A stretch of 64,000 nt of DNA from JAFAXD01 sp035472475 (GTDB taxonomy: Bacteria; Pseudomonadota; Alphaproteobacteria; Rhizobiales; Xanthobacteraceae): assembly GCA_035472475.1 (NCBI GenBank), contig DATIPA010000068.1, forward strand, positions 1 to 64,000, written 5' to 3'. Below the pieces are notes generated by a model, which had not been told where the DNA came from, searched no databases, and saw only the letters and a program-made list of their open reading frames with translations. This document shows, piece after piece, positions 25,372 to 33,210 of the stretch; positions within the stretch are counted from its first letter, which is position 1; every line of letters begins with the position of its first letter. Made by a program: the position numbers and the translations under genes.

Positions 25372-25541
25372 GGCTGCACCTTATATGGGCAATGGCTGCA
25401 TGCGGGCAATGACGCGCGGCGGCAAGTCTATCGCAGATACTTGATGCGGCCATGCGCCGGCGACCCCGTGACTTGCGGGGTCTGTTGGCCGATAGTCGGC
25501 GCGGAACCGTTGATTCTGACCCCATCGACGGGGAGGCCACA

Positions 25542-26120
25542 ATGTCATTCTCTCGCAGGGCCACGTTTGCCCTCGCGGCTGTCTGGGCGGTTGGCGTTGC
25601 GCCGGTCCTGGGTCCGCCGGTAGCTCCCACCCAGGCGCAACCGAAATCGGCCGATGCCGATCAGTTCGGCGAAGAAGTTACCCTGCCCGAAAAGAACATC
25701 ATTTACTTCAACGGCACCGGAAATTGGGATGCGGCCTTCGAGGCGATCGTCGATGCGTTCAAGACGGTGAACGCGTTTCTGGCCAAGCAGGGCATCAAGC
25801 CCGATGGCGCTCCGATGACGATCTATACGTCGACCGACGACAGCAGCTTCCAGTTCCAGGCGGCGGTGCCGGTGGCCGAGCTTCCGGCGGATCCGCCCAA
25901 AGGCGATATTGCGGCCGGCAAGTCACCTTCCGGCCGCGCATTCAAGTTCGTCCACCGCGGCTCCTATGACGCGATGGACTCGACCTACGAGGCCATCACC
26001 AATTACCTCGACGACAAGCAGGTTGAGGCCAAGGATTTGTTCATCGAGGAGTATGTCACTGACCCGGTCACGACGCCGGAGGACAAGCTCGTCGTGAATA
26101 TCTTCGTCCCGATCAAATAA
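25542..26120 (+). CDS. Secreted GyrI-like/effector-binding-domain protein
   Basis: 192-residue protein starting MSFSRRATFALAA, with a signal peptide running to about residue 33 (TQAQPK) and a GGGAGG ribosome-binding site before the ATG at 25542. The mature part resembles the GyrI-like (bacterial transcription activator effector-binding, SOUL-related) fold: NAFLAKQGIKPDGAPMTIYTSTD, FQAAVPVAEL and FIEEYVTDP. Periplasmic GyrI-like proteins of this kind are common in rhizobial genomes and uncharacterised. The frame is open upstream to 25452. Confidence 0.77.
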   Translation: MSFSRRATFALAAVWAVGVAPVLGPPVAPTQAQPKSADADQFGEEVTLPEKNIIYFNGTGNWDAAFEAIVDAFKTVNAFLAKQGIKPDGAPMTIYTSTDDSSFQFQAAVPVAELPADPPKGDIAAGKSPSGRAFKFVHRGSYDAMDSTYEAITNYLDDKQVEAKDLFIEEYVTDPVTTPEDKLVVNIFVPIK

Positions 26121-26197
26121 TTGGCCGGTTGACTCAAGGGCCGTCCTCGCCTACCTGTCCGCCGTTCTCGTAAGAGACGGAAATCCTATGGTCCCGA

Positions 26198-26287
26198 CCG
26201 ATCCCGTGTGATCGGCGGGCAACGCCCGACAGCGCGATGCGCCCTCGGGCGCGAAACGCGTTGGAATTGCCGCGCTTCAGGCGCGGC
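26198..26287 (+). other. Three consecutive hairpins in the ffh leader
   Basis: Three short perfect stems lie between the upstream gene and ffh: CCGATC/GATCGG at 26198-26215, GCGCCC/GGGCGC at 26239-26252, and GCCGCGC/GCGCGGC with loop TTCAG at 26269-26287. The last ends 14 bases before the ffh ATG at 26302. They might form a structured leader; equally, the first two may belong to a terminator for the gene upstream. I saw no hallmark of a known riboswitch or of the 4.5S RNA. Confidence 0.35.
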
Positions 26288-26301
26288 GTCTGGGAAAGGC
26301 C

Positions 26302-27870
26302 ATGTTCGACAGCCTGTCGGAAAAGCTATCGGGTATTCTCGACCGCCTTACCGGACGCGGTGCGCTGTCGGCGGCGGACCTTGATGCGGCCGCGCGCGAG
26401 GTACGGCGCGCGCTGCTCGAGGCCGACGTGGCGCTCGACGTGGTGCGGGCGTTCATCGAGAAATTGCGCGAGCGCGCGGTCGGCGTCGAAGTCATCAAGT
26501 CAGTGAAGCCCGGCCAGATGGTCGTGAAGATCGTGCACGATGAACTTGTCGCCGTGCTCGGTTCCACCGCCGATCCGATCGACCTCAATGCGCCGGCGCC
26601 GGTCCCGATCATGATGGTCGGCCTGCAGGGCTCCGGCAAAACCACGACCACCGCAAAGATCGCCAAACGGCTCACCGAACAGATGCGCCGCAAGGTGCTG
26701 ATGGCCTCGCTCGACACGCGGCGTCCTGCCGCCATGGAACAACTGGCCGTGCTCGGCCAGCAAGTCGGGGTCGACACCCTGCCGATCGTCGCCGGCCAAA
26801 CACCGGTGCAGATTGCGCGACGCGCCCTCGAAGCCGGCCGGCTCGGGGGCTATGACGCTGTGCTGCTCGATACAGCCGGCCGCATCACGCTCGATGAAGC
26901 CATGATGGCGGAGGCCGCCGAGGTCGAGCGCGCCGCCAAACCGCACGAAGTGCTGCTCGTCGCCGACGCGCTCACCGGGCAGGACGCGGTCAGCATGGCG
27001 CGCGCGTTCAACGAGCGCGTGAGCCTTACCGGCATCGTGCTCACCCGCGTCGACGGCGACGGCCGCGGCGGCGCCGCGCTCTCCATGCGCGCCGTCACCG
27101 GCAAGCCGATCAAGCTGATCGGCACCGGCGAAAAGATGGATGCGCTGGAAGATTTCCATCCGGCCCGCATTGCTGATCGCATCCTCGGCATGGGCGATAT
27201 CGTGTCGCTGGTCGAGAAGGCGGCCGCGACCATCGACGCCGAGAAGGCTGCGCGCACTGCCGAGCGGATGCGCAAAGGCGCATTCGACCTCAACGATCTG
27301 CGCGAGCAGCTTGGGCAGATGCAGCGCATGGGCGGACTCAGCGGTCTGATGGGCATGCTGCCCGGCATTGCCAAGATGAAGAACCAGATCGCGGCCGCGA
27401 ACCTGAATGAGAACATGCTTAAGCATCAGGTCGCGATCATTGATTCGATGACGCCGCAGGAGCGGCGCAATCCCGACGTGCTGAAAGCGAGCCGCAAGAA
27501 GCGCGTCGCCGCCGGCTCCGGCACCAAGGTCGAGGACATCAACAAGTTGCTCAAGATGCATCGCACCATGGCCGACATGATGAAGGCGATGGGAAGTGGC
27601 AAGCGCGGTCCGCTCGCGGGGCTCGCCAACATGATGGGGCTGGGCGGCGGGATGCCGTCGCCGGAAGAGCTCGCAAAGCTCGCCGAGAAGATGCCGGGCG
27701 GCGTGCCGCCGGGACTGCCCGGAGGCGCGCCCGGGACGCCCGGACTTCCGCCGACAATGCCTGGCCTGCCGCCGAAATTGCCGGGCGCGCTGCCTGGTCT
27801 GGGCGGCAAGCTTCCCGGCGGCGCGCTGCCCGGACTCGGTGGATTCCCCGGCCTCGGGAAGAAGAAATGA
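26302..27870 (+). CDS. ffh: Signal recognition particle protein Ffh
   Basis: 522-residue SRP54 homologue that binds signal sequences and 4.5S RNA and docks at FtsY. N domain first, then G1 GLQGSGKTTTT at residues 107-117, DTRRPAAMEQL, LDTAGRITLDEA and TRVDGDGRGG. The Met-rich M domain includes MQRMGGLSGLMGMLPG and RRNPDVLKASRKKRVAAGSG, the RNA-binding region. The C-terminus beyond about residue 460 is a low-complexity Pro/Gly/Leu tail (PGLPGG, PGLPPTMPGLPPKLPG, PGLGG repeats) ending in lysines; tails of this type occur in alphaproteobacteria. Confidence 0.97.
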   Translation: MFDSLSEKLSGILDRLTGRGALSAADLDAAAREVRRALLEADVALDVVRAFIEKLRERAVGVEVIKSVKPGQMVVKIVHDELVAVLGSTADPIDLNAPAPVPIMMVGLQGSGKTTTTAKIAKRLTEQMRRKVLMASLDTRRPAAMEQLAVLGQQVGVDTLPIVAGQTPVQIARRALEAGRLGGYDAVLLDTAGRITLDEAMMAEAAEVERAAKPHEVLLVADALTGQDAVSMARAFNERVSLTGIVLTRVDGDGRGGAALSMRAVTGKPIKLIGTGEKMDALEDFHPARIADRILGMGDIVSLVEKAAATIDAEKAARTAERMRKGAFDLNDLREQLGQMQRMGGLSGLMGMLPGIAKMKNQIAAANLNENMLKHQVAIIDSMTPQERRNPDVLKASRKKRVAAGSGTKVEDINKLLKMHRTMADMMKAMGSGKRGPLAGLANMMGLGGGMPSPEELAKLAEKMPGGVPPGLPGGAPGTPGLPPTMPGLPPKLPGALPGLGGKLPGGALPGLGGFPGLGKKK

Positions 27871-27919
27871 GTTCTCCAATTCAATCGATTGAAACAACGT
27901 TCGTCAGAAAGGAAATGCG

Positions 27920-28285
27920 ATGTCCCTGAAAATCCGGATGGCCCGCGCGGGCACCAAGAAGCGGCCGATCTACCACATTGTAGTGGCCGACAGCCGCTCG
28001 CCACGCGACGGGCGCTTTATTGAGCGGCTCGGATTCTTCAACCCGCTGCTGCCGAAGGACAACAAGGAGCGCCTCAAGGTCGACTACGAGAAGGTCAAGG
28101 GCTGGCTTGCCAAGGGCGCCCAGCCGTCGGACCGGATCATGCGTTTCCTCGATGCCGAGGGCATTCGCAAGCGCGAGCCGCGCAACAACCCCGAGAAGGC
28201 GGTTCCGCGCAAAGAGCGCAAGGCGCGCGCCGAAGCTGCCAAGGCCGGCGGCGGCGCAGCCCCGGCCGCGGCACCGGCCGCTTGA
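27920..28285 (+). CDS. rpsP: 30S ribosomal protein S16
   Basis: 121-residue small-subunit protein; MSLKIRMARAGTKKRPIYHIVVAD is the family N-terminus (given here in pieces: MSLKIRMARAGTKKRP, IYHIVVAD). DSRSPRDGRFIERLGFFNP follows. Beyond the conserved 80 residues there is an alphaproteobacterial extension rich in Lys/Arg/Ala ending in an Ala-Pro-rich tail. AGAAAGGA provides the ribosome-binding site. The stop overlaps the rimM start. Confidence 0.97.
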   Translation: MSLKIRMARAGTKKRPIYHIVVADSRSPRDGRFIERLGFFNPLLPKDNKERLKVDYEKVKGWLAKGAQPSDRIMRFLDAEGIRKREPRNNPEKAVPRKERKARAEAAKAGGGAAPAAAPAA

Positions 28286-28791
28286 AGCGCATTTGCGTCG
28301 GCAGGATCGGCGCGCCGCATGGTGTGCGCGGCGAGGTAAAACTTTGGCCGTTCACGGCCGACCCGCTTGCGATCGCCTCCTACGGCGCGCTGGCCACCGC
28401 CGACGGCACGCGCACGTTCGAGGTTGAGGCGCTGCGGCGGGCACGCGATCACGTGGTCGCGCGCCTCAAGGGCGTGCACGACCGCACCGCCGCCGAAGCG
28501 CTGCGCAATCTCGAACTGTTCGTGCCGCGTGACCGCCTTCCCGCGATCGAGGCGCCGGATGAGTTCTACCATGCGGACTTGGTTGGACTGGCCGCGCTTG
28601 CGCCTGACGGCGCTACGCTCGGGACCATCGTGGCGGTCCACAATTTCGGTGCCGGGGATCTGCTCGAGGTCAAGCCAAGCGCTGGCGGCGAGACCGTGCT
28701 GGTGCCGTTTTCCGAACATACCGTGCCCGAGATCGATATCGCGGCCGGCAAGGCTGTGATCGATTACGACTTCGACTCCGCCAAATCCTGA
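28282..28791 (+). CDS. rimM: Ribosome maturation factor RimM
   Basis: 169-residue 16S/30S maturation factor. The N-terminal barrel opens ICVGRIGAPHGVRGEVK, and the PRC-barrel half contains EFYHADLVGLAAL and VLVPFSEHTVPEIDI. The start is TTG 28282-28284, overlapping the S16 stop as TTGA, which indicates coupling to rpsP. No ATG would preserve the ICVGRIG N-terminus. Confidence 0.95.
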   Translation: MKRICVGRIGAPHGVRGEVKLWPFTADPLAIASYGALATADGTRTFEVEALRRARDHVVARLKGVHDRTAAEALRNLELFVPRDRLPAIEAPDEFYHADLVGLAALAPDGATLGTIVAVHNFGAGDLLEVKPSAGGETVLVPFSEHTVPEIDIAAGKAVIDYDFDSAKS

Positions 28792-28800
28792 GCCCACACC

Positions 28801-29526
28801 ATGTGGCGCGCGACCGTCCTGACCCTGTTTCCGGAACTGTTTCCGGGTCCGCTGGCGGCTAGCCTCGCCGGGAGGGCCTTGGCGTCCGGGCTGTGGGCGC
28901 TGGAGCCGATCGACATCCGCGCCAACGCCACCGACCGCCATCGCACGGTCGACGACACTCCGGCGGGCGGCGGCCCCGGGATGGTCATGAAGCCCGATGT
29001 GCTGGCGCGCGCGATCGATGCGATTGCACCGGAAGGCCGGCCGCGCCTGCTGATGAGCCCGCGCGGCAAGCCGCTGACGCAGGCGCGGGTGGAAACTCTG
29101 GCCCGCGGGCCCGGCGTGATCGTCGTGTGCGGCCGGTTCGAAGGGATCGACGAAAGGGTGATCGCGGGCCGCGACCTCGAGGAGGTCTCGCTCGGCGATT
29201 ATGTGCTCTCGGGCGGCGAGGTTGCGGCGCTGGTCCTGCTCGATGCCTGCGTGCGGCTGTTGCCCGGGGTCATCGGCGCGCAGGCCTCGGTCGCCGAGGA
29301 AAGCTTTTCCGACGGGCTCCTGGAATATCCCCAGTTCACGCGGCCGCAGGTGTTTGAAGGCCGCCCGATCCCGGAGGTGCTGCTCTCGGGCGACCATGCC
29401 AAAATCGCGAGCTGGCGGCGCGTCGAGGCCGAACGGATCACCCGCGAGCGGCGGCCGGATTTATGGGATGCATACCAGGGGCGCCAGGCCAAAAAGCCCG
29501 GGCGAAAGCCCGTGACGAAAGGGTGA
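28801..29526 (+). CDS. trmD: tRNA (guanine-N1)-methyltransferase
   Basis: 241-residue SPOUT methyltransferase that makes m1G37. TVLTLFPELFPGPL, DDTPAGGGPGMVMKPD and the knot region LSGGEVAALVLLDACVRLLPG are present, as is RREAERITRERRPDL-type C-terminal sequence. It lies nine bases after rimM and about 95 bases before rplS. A GAAA-capped GGGC/GCCC-type stem (29499-29512) lies within the last codons and may be coincidental. Confidence 0.97.
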   Translation: MWRATVLTLFPELFPGPLAASLAGRALASGLWALEPIDIRANATDRHRTVDDTPAGGGPGMVMKPDVLARAIDAIAPEGRPRLLMSPRGKPLTQARVETLARGPGVIVVCGRFEGIDERVIAGRDLEEVSLGDYVLSGGEVAALVLLDACVRLLPGVIGAQASVAEESFSDGLLEYPQFTRPQVFEGRPIPEVLLSGDHAKIASWRRVEAERITRERRPDLWDAYQGRQAKKPGRKPVTKG

Positions 29527-29620
29527 CAAGGCAGGCGGTTTAGCGTAGAAGCCTGCCCAACCCGAAACATACGCCGACGTGCGCCCCGCATTAACCGGCG
29601 CAGCCGACGGAGAGATTCCA

Positions 29621-30019
29621 ATGAACCTGATTGAACAGCTCGAAAAAGAGCAGGTGGCGAAGCTTTCCGCCGGCAAGGAGATACCGGACTTCGAGCCGGG
29701 CGATACCCTGCAGGTCAACGTCAAGGTGGTCGAAGGCGACCGCAGCCGCATCCAGGCCTACGAAGGCGTGTGCATCGGACGTTCCGGCCACGGCCTGAAC
29801 GAGAACTTCACGGTCCGCAAGATTTCCTACGGCGAGGGCGTTGAGCGCGTATTCCCGCTCTACTCGCCGATGCTCGATTCCATCAAGGTGGTTCGCCGCG
29901 GCAAGGTCCGCCGCGCCAAGCTCTATTACCTGCGGGGCCGGCGCGGCAAGTCCGCGCGTATCGCCGAAGGCCAGGGCCATGGCGCCGGCGAAGCAGCGGA
30001 GACCAAAGCCGCGGAGTGA
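29621..30019 (+). CDS. rplS: 50S ribosomal protein L19
   Basis: 132-residue large-subunit protein. The ATG at 29621 gives the family start MNLIEQLEKEQVAKL and is preceded by GGAGAG. Core motifs are FEPGDTLQVNVKVVEGDRSRIQAYEG (two halves of one conserved stretch) and GEGVERVFPLYSPMLDSIKVVRRGKVRRAKLYYLR-type sequence. A Gly/Ala/Glu/Lys C-terminal extension follows GKSARI. It closes the ffh-rpsP-rimM-trmD-rplS series; the 101 bases to leuC hold no gene. Confidence 0.97.
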   Translation: MNLIEQLEKEQVAKLSAGKEIPDFEPGDTLQVNVKVVEGDRSRIQAYEGVCIGRSGHGLNENFTVRKISYGEGVERVFPLYSPMLDSIKVVRRGKVRRAKLYYLRGRRGKSARIAEGQGHGAGEAAETKAAE

Positions 30020-30120
30020 CGCCGGCCATGCGGTTGGCTGGGATTGGACGTCAGCAACCAGTGCTTAGATCTGGTTTCCCTGATTGGTGATTGCTGCCGC
30101 GTCCTGATGACTGATTGCTG

Positions 30121-31527
30121 ATGTCTGACATGCGTACCCTCTACGACAAGATCTGGGACGACCATCTGGTCGACGAAGCGGCCGACGGAACCTGCCTGCT
30201 CTACATCGACCGTCATCTCGTGCATGAGGTGACGAGCCCGCAGGCCTTCGAGGGCCTGCGCGTGTCGGGCCGCAAGGTGCGCTCACCGGAAAAGACGCTG
30301 GCGGTCGTCGATCACAACGTGCCGACGACCGATCGCAAACTGCCCAATCCGGATCCTGAAAGCGCCGAGCAGATCAGGACCTTGGCAAAGAACGCCAAGG
30401 ATTTCGGCATCGAATATTTCGATGAGTTCGACCGCCGCCAGGGCATCGTGCACATTATCGGTCCCGAGCAGGGCTTTACGCTGCCAGGCACCACAATCGT
30501 GTGCGGCGACAGCCACACGGCAACGCATGGCGCGTTCGGCGCGCTCGCCTATGGGATCGGCACCTCGGAGGTCGAGCACGTGCTCGCCACCCAGACGCTG
30601 ATCCAGAAGAAATCCAAAAACATGCTGGTCGAAGTCGACGGCCGGCTGCCGCCCGGCGTCACCGCCAAGGACATCATCCTGGCGGTCATCGGCGAGATCG
30701 GGACCGCGGGCGGGACCGGTTACGCGATCGAATACGCGGGTGAAGCCGTGCGGGCGCTCTCGATGGAAGGGCGCATGACCATGTGCAACATGTCGATCGA
30801 GGGCGGCGCCCGCGCCGGCATGGTGGCGCCGGACGAGAAGACCTACGCCTATCTGAAGGACCGGCCGAAATCGCCCAAGGGCGCCGGCTGGGACGCGGCG
30901 ATGCGCTACTGGGAGACGCTGCGCTCGGATTCCGGCGCAGTGTTCGATGCGGTGGTGAAACTCGACGCCGCCAAGCTGCCGCCGCTGGTCACCTGGGGCA
31001 CGAGCCCCGAGCAGGTCACGTCGATCACCGGTCACGTGCCGGTGCCGTCCGAGATTGCCGACGAGCACAAGCGCAAGGCGGCCGAGATCGCGCTCGCCTA
31101 CATGGGATTGGCGGGCGGCGAGAAGATCACCGAGATCGGGCTCAACCGGGTGTTCATCGGTTCGTGCACCAACGGACGCATCGAAGATCTCCGCGAGGTC
31201 GCAAAGGTCGTCAGCGGCAAGGCCGTCAACCCGAACGTGAGCGCCATGATCGTGCCGGGCTCTGGTTTGGTGAAGGAGCAAGCCGAAGCCGAGGGCCTCG
31301 ACAAAATATTCGTCAAGGCCGGTTTTGAGTGGCGCGAGCCGGGCTGCTCGATGTGCCTCGCCATGAACCCGGACAAGCTCGAGCCGGGCGAGCGTTGCGC
31401 CTCGACCTCGAACCGCAACTTCGAAGGCCGTCAGGGCTACAAGGGCCGCACCCACCTTGTGTCGCCCGCGATGGCAGCTGCCGCTGCCATCGCGGGACAC
31501 TTCGTCGATATTCGCGAGTGGCGCTGA
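30121..31527 (+). CDS. leuC: 3-isopropylmalate dehydratase large subunit
   Basis: Large subunit of isopropylmalate isomerase, the [4Fe-4S] aconitase-family enzyme of leucine synthesis. 468 residues from ATG 30121. The cluster ligands appear in GSCTNGRIEDLREVAK and in CSMCLAMNPDKL; GDSHTATHGAFGALAYGIG and TSNRNFEGRQGYKGRTHLVSP-type sequence are aconitase hallmarks. The small subunit gene leuD lies 1.7 kb downstream on the same strand, separated by a repeat and small genes. Confidence 0.97.
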   Translation: MSDMRTLYDKIWDDHLVDEAADGTCLLYIDRHLVHEVTSPQAFEGLRVSGRKVRSPEKTLAVVDHNVPTTDRKLPNPDPESAEQIRTLAKNAKDFGIEYFDEFDRRQGIVHIIGPEQGFTLPGTTIVCGDSHTATHGAFGALAYGIGTSEVEHVLATQTLIQKKSKNMLVEVDGRLPPGVTAKDIILAVIGEIGTAGGTGYAIEYAGEAVRALSMEGRMTMCNMSIEGGARAGMVAPDEKTYAYLKDRPKSPKGAGWDAAMRYWETLRSDSGAVFDAVVKLDAAKLPPLVTWGTSPEQVTSITGHVPVPSEIADEHKRKAAEIALAYMGLAGGEKITEIGLNRVFIGSCTNGRIEDLREVAKVVSGKAVNPNVSAMIVPGSGLVKEQAEAEGLDKIFVKAGFEWREPGCSMCLAMNPDKLEPGERCASTSNRNFEGRQGYKGRTHLVSPAMAAAAAIAGHFVDIREWR

Positions 31528-31547
31528 TCCTCAGCGCCTGTCACTTA

Positions 31548-31596
31548 GAGCATGATCCCGAAAAGTGGACACCGGTTTTCGGATAAAATCATGCTC
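31548..31596. repeat. GAGCATGATC palindromic intergenic repeat, copy 1
   Basis: 49-base element with an outer arm GAGCATGAT paired to ATCATGCTC and an inner arm CCGAAAA paired to TTTTCGG around GTGG-CACCGG. It lies 20 bases after the leuC stop. Related copies are at 56011-56059 and 62995-63042. The same family of elements is common between genes in Bradyrhizobium-type chromosomes; it could act as an mRNA-stabilising hairpin or terminator here. Confidence 0.85.
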
Positions 31597-31607
31597 CAAC
31601 ATAAGCT

Positions 31608-31844
31608 CTAGTAACGCCCATACGCGTACCGGTGCCAGTGGCGGTGACGCCAGCCGTAGTGATGGCCGCGATACCAACCATAGTGACGACCACGCCACCA
31701 AACCTGCGTCACGCCCTGATCCGGCATCGCATGCTCGATATTGATGTTGGCTGAGCCCGCTCGCGAGAGCGGCGTTGCCTGCGCGTTCGCACCAAACAGG
31801 ACCGCAAGACAAGCGGCCGCGCCAAGCATCACAAGTTTGCGCAT
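31608..31844 (-). CDS. Small secreted His/Tyr/Trp/Arg-rich protein
   Basis: 78 residues from ATG 31842-31844, which follows GGAGGAGA. The first 24 residues are a signal peptide (LVMLGAAACLAVLFGANAQA). The mature peptide ends in a run alternating Trp, Arg, Tyr, His and Gly (GRHYGWYRGHHYGW, RHRHWHRYAYGRY). Small exported proteins with such tails are common in Bradyrhizobiaceae and uncharacterised; metal binding is a guess. The frame runs to 32057, but the upstream part lacks a start signal. Confidence 0.7.
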   Translation of the reverse strand: MRKLVMLGAAACLAVLFGANAQATPLSRAGSANINIEHAMPDQGVTQVWWRGRHYGWYRGHHYGWRHRHWHRYAYGRY

Positions 31845-31960
31845 GTTCTCCTCCGGAAAGCGTTTCTTGTTAAGGCAAAACGTTTCCGTGCAGGGGAGGG
31901 TTCCGGCGCACGCGCTGTGATTAATCGCACTCGCGCGGGGAATCGATACAACGAATACGA

Positions 31961-32233
31961 CTAATACGAGTAATAGCGCTTCGCCCATCGACAGCGCGAG
32001 CGCGGCACGACGGTTGGGCCGGTCAGGCGCGGCTCGACCACTAAGGCGTCGACGCAATCGCGATAGTACTGCACGCGCAGCCGCGGCGTGATTTCAACGC
32101 GCGGCAGCGGACGTGGAGGTGGTGGCAGATAGACGGCGCCGGGCGCCGGTACATAGCCTTGCGCGAATGCCGACGTCGCTGCGGACGCGATCGCCCAGGC
32201 CGCAGTCGCCACGATGAGTATCAGTCTTCGCAT
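31961..32233 (-). CDS. Small secreted Pro-rich hypothetical protein
   Basis: 90 residues from the ATG at 32231-32233. A signal peptide (LILIVATAAWAIASAATSAFAQG) is followed by a Pro-rich stretch (PPPPRPLP) and a short basic segment with two cysteines (YYRDCVDALV, RSRCRWAKR) that could form one disulfide. I do not recognise the family. It precedes, on the same strand, the His/Tyr/Trp-rich secreted gene, with 116 bases between them. The frame extends to 32311 but without a better start. Confidence 0.62.
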   Translation of the reverse strand: MRRLILIVATAAWAIASAATSAFAQGYVPAPGAVYLPPPPRPLPRVEITPRLRVQYYRDCVDALVVEPRLTGPTVVPRSRCRWAKRYYSY

Positions 32234-32393
32234 CGCAAGGGCCCCCTTCGTGCAGCAACGCTCGCGCATTGTTGCATCAGCGTCAACTCGGTGTCGACTT
32301 GGGCTTGTCACGTTTATCGCACGTTCCGCGCTGAACCGATATCCAGCGTCGGCCCAAAATGCTCCGCTCGCAAAAATACGCTAAAACGCCTGC

Positions 32394-32822
32394 ATGCCGC
32401 AGACTCCACGACCCGCTCTGTCGGTTTGGCGCGCAGTGCAGGCGCCGTCGCTGGCGGAATTCGAACTCCTCGCCTCGGAGGTCTTCCGCGGGCTGCCTGA
32501 GAAGTTTCGCGCGCTATGCGCGGACCTGGTGATCCGTGTCGAGGATTTTCCGACGAATGAAGTGTTGGACCAGATGGGGATCGAAAGTCCCTTCGATCTG
32601 ATGGGACTGTTTCACGGCATTGGGCTGCCGTTTCGATCGGAAAGCGCTTCCGGCGTCATGCCCAACATGATCTGGCTCTACCGCCGACCAATTCTGGATT
32701 ACTGGGCCGAGCACGAAGAATCACTGGGCGCCGTGGTCGCACACGTCCTGGTGCACGAGATCGGGCATCACTTTGGTTTGTCGGATGCCGATATTGCAGA
32801 GATCGAGGCGGGGGCCGACTGA
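32394..32822 (+). CDS. Zincin-like metallopeptidase family protein
   Basis: 142-residue protein whose C-terminal third carries the zincin signature HEIGHHFG (His121, Glu122, His125), preceded by a hydrophobic helix (AVVAHVLV). The N-terminal part (FRGLPEKFRAL) and the YRRPILDYW strand match the small 'metallopeptidase family protein' group of Proteobacteria. The third metal ligand is probably the downstream acidic/His region but is not certain. The last 55 bases overlap the convergent TM-protein gene. Confidence 0.85.
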   Translation: MPQTPRPALSVWRAVQAPSLAEFELLASEVFRGLPEKFRALCADLVIRVEDFPTNEVLDQMGIESPFDLMGLFHGIGLPFRSESASGVMPNMIWLYRRPILDYWAEHEESLGAVVAHVLVHEIGHHFGLSDADIAEIEAGAD

Positions 32823-33076
32823 AGCTTGACCGGGGTGGGCCTCGCCTCCAACCGGCGCAGGCGTTCGTCGATGTCGGCCAAGCGGGCGCTAAACCGCATG
32901 CCCGTGTAGATGCCGACGTAGATGAGCGGCAGCAGGCCGACCCCAAGCGCCATTGCTTCCGGCCAATCGCCATACTTGGTTCCGATGAAGGGGACGGCCG
33001 AGAGGCCGAAGCCGCTAAGCGTCAGACATACGCCGATGATCGGCCAGTCCGATTTCTGCCAAACCGAATCGCTCAT
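32768..33076 (-). CDS. Hypothetical protein with two membrane segments
   Basis: 102 residues with two hydrophobic segments (IIGVCLTLSGFGLSAVPFIG near 13-32 and MALGVGLLPLIYVGIYTG near 42-59) followed by a short charged helix (ARLADIDERLRRLE) that could be a coiled coil. I do not recognise a family. The ATG at 33076 is preceded by GGGGTGG; an earlier ATG at 33082 is also in frame. Its 3' end overlaps the convergent metallopeptidase gene by 55 bases; this weakens confidence, but the helix-helix-coil pattern looks real. Confidence 0.5.
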   Translation of the reverse strand: MSDSVWQKSDWPIIGVCLTLSGFGLSAVPFIGTKYGDWPEAMALGVGLLPLIYVGIYTGMRFSARLADIDERLRRLEARPTPVKLQSAPASISAISASDKPK

Positions 33077-33210
33077 TGCCACCCCATCGTGACCCAGGTT
33101 CGCCCCGGCGCCATTCAGGCGTATTTCGGCCCAAAGTCAACCCACGGCCTCGAATAGCGAGCTTGACCGCCACGCGCCAAACCGGCATGTCCTGCCCATT
33201 GGAGAAGCCC

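Noticed and set aside
26121..26301. Possible 4.5S (SRP) RNA upstream of ffh
   Set aside because: The conserved SRP RNA tetraloop and symmetric loop sequences were not found on either strand.
26500..27897. 465-codon open frame antisense to ffh
   Set aside because: A consequence of high GC third positions on the ffh strand; no motif, no signal, fully inside ffh.
29499..29512. GAAA-capped hairpin inside the trmD C-terminus
   Set aside because: Only five base pairs and within coding sequence; probably chance.
30283..31500. 405-codon open frame antisense to leuC
   Set aside because: Covers leuC with no family sequence; leuC has complete catalytic motifs.
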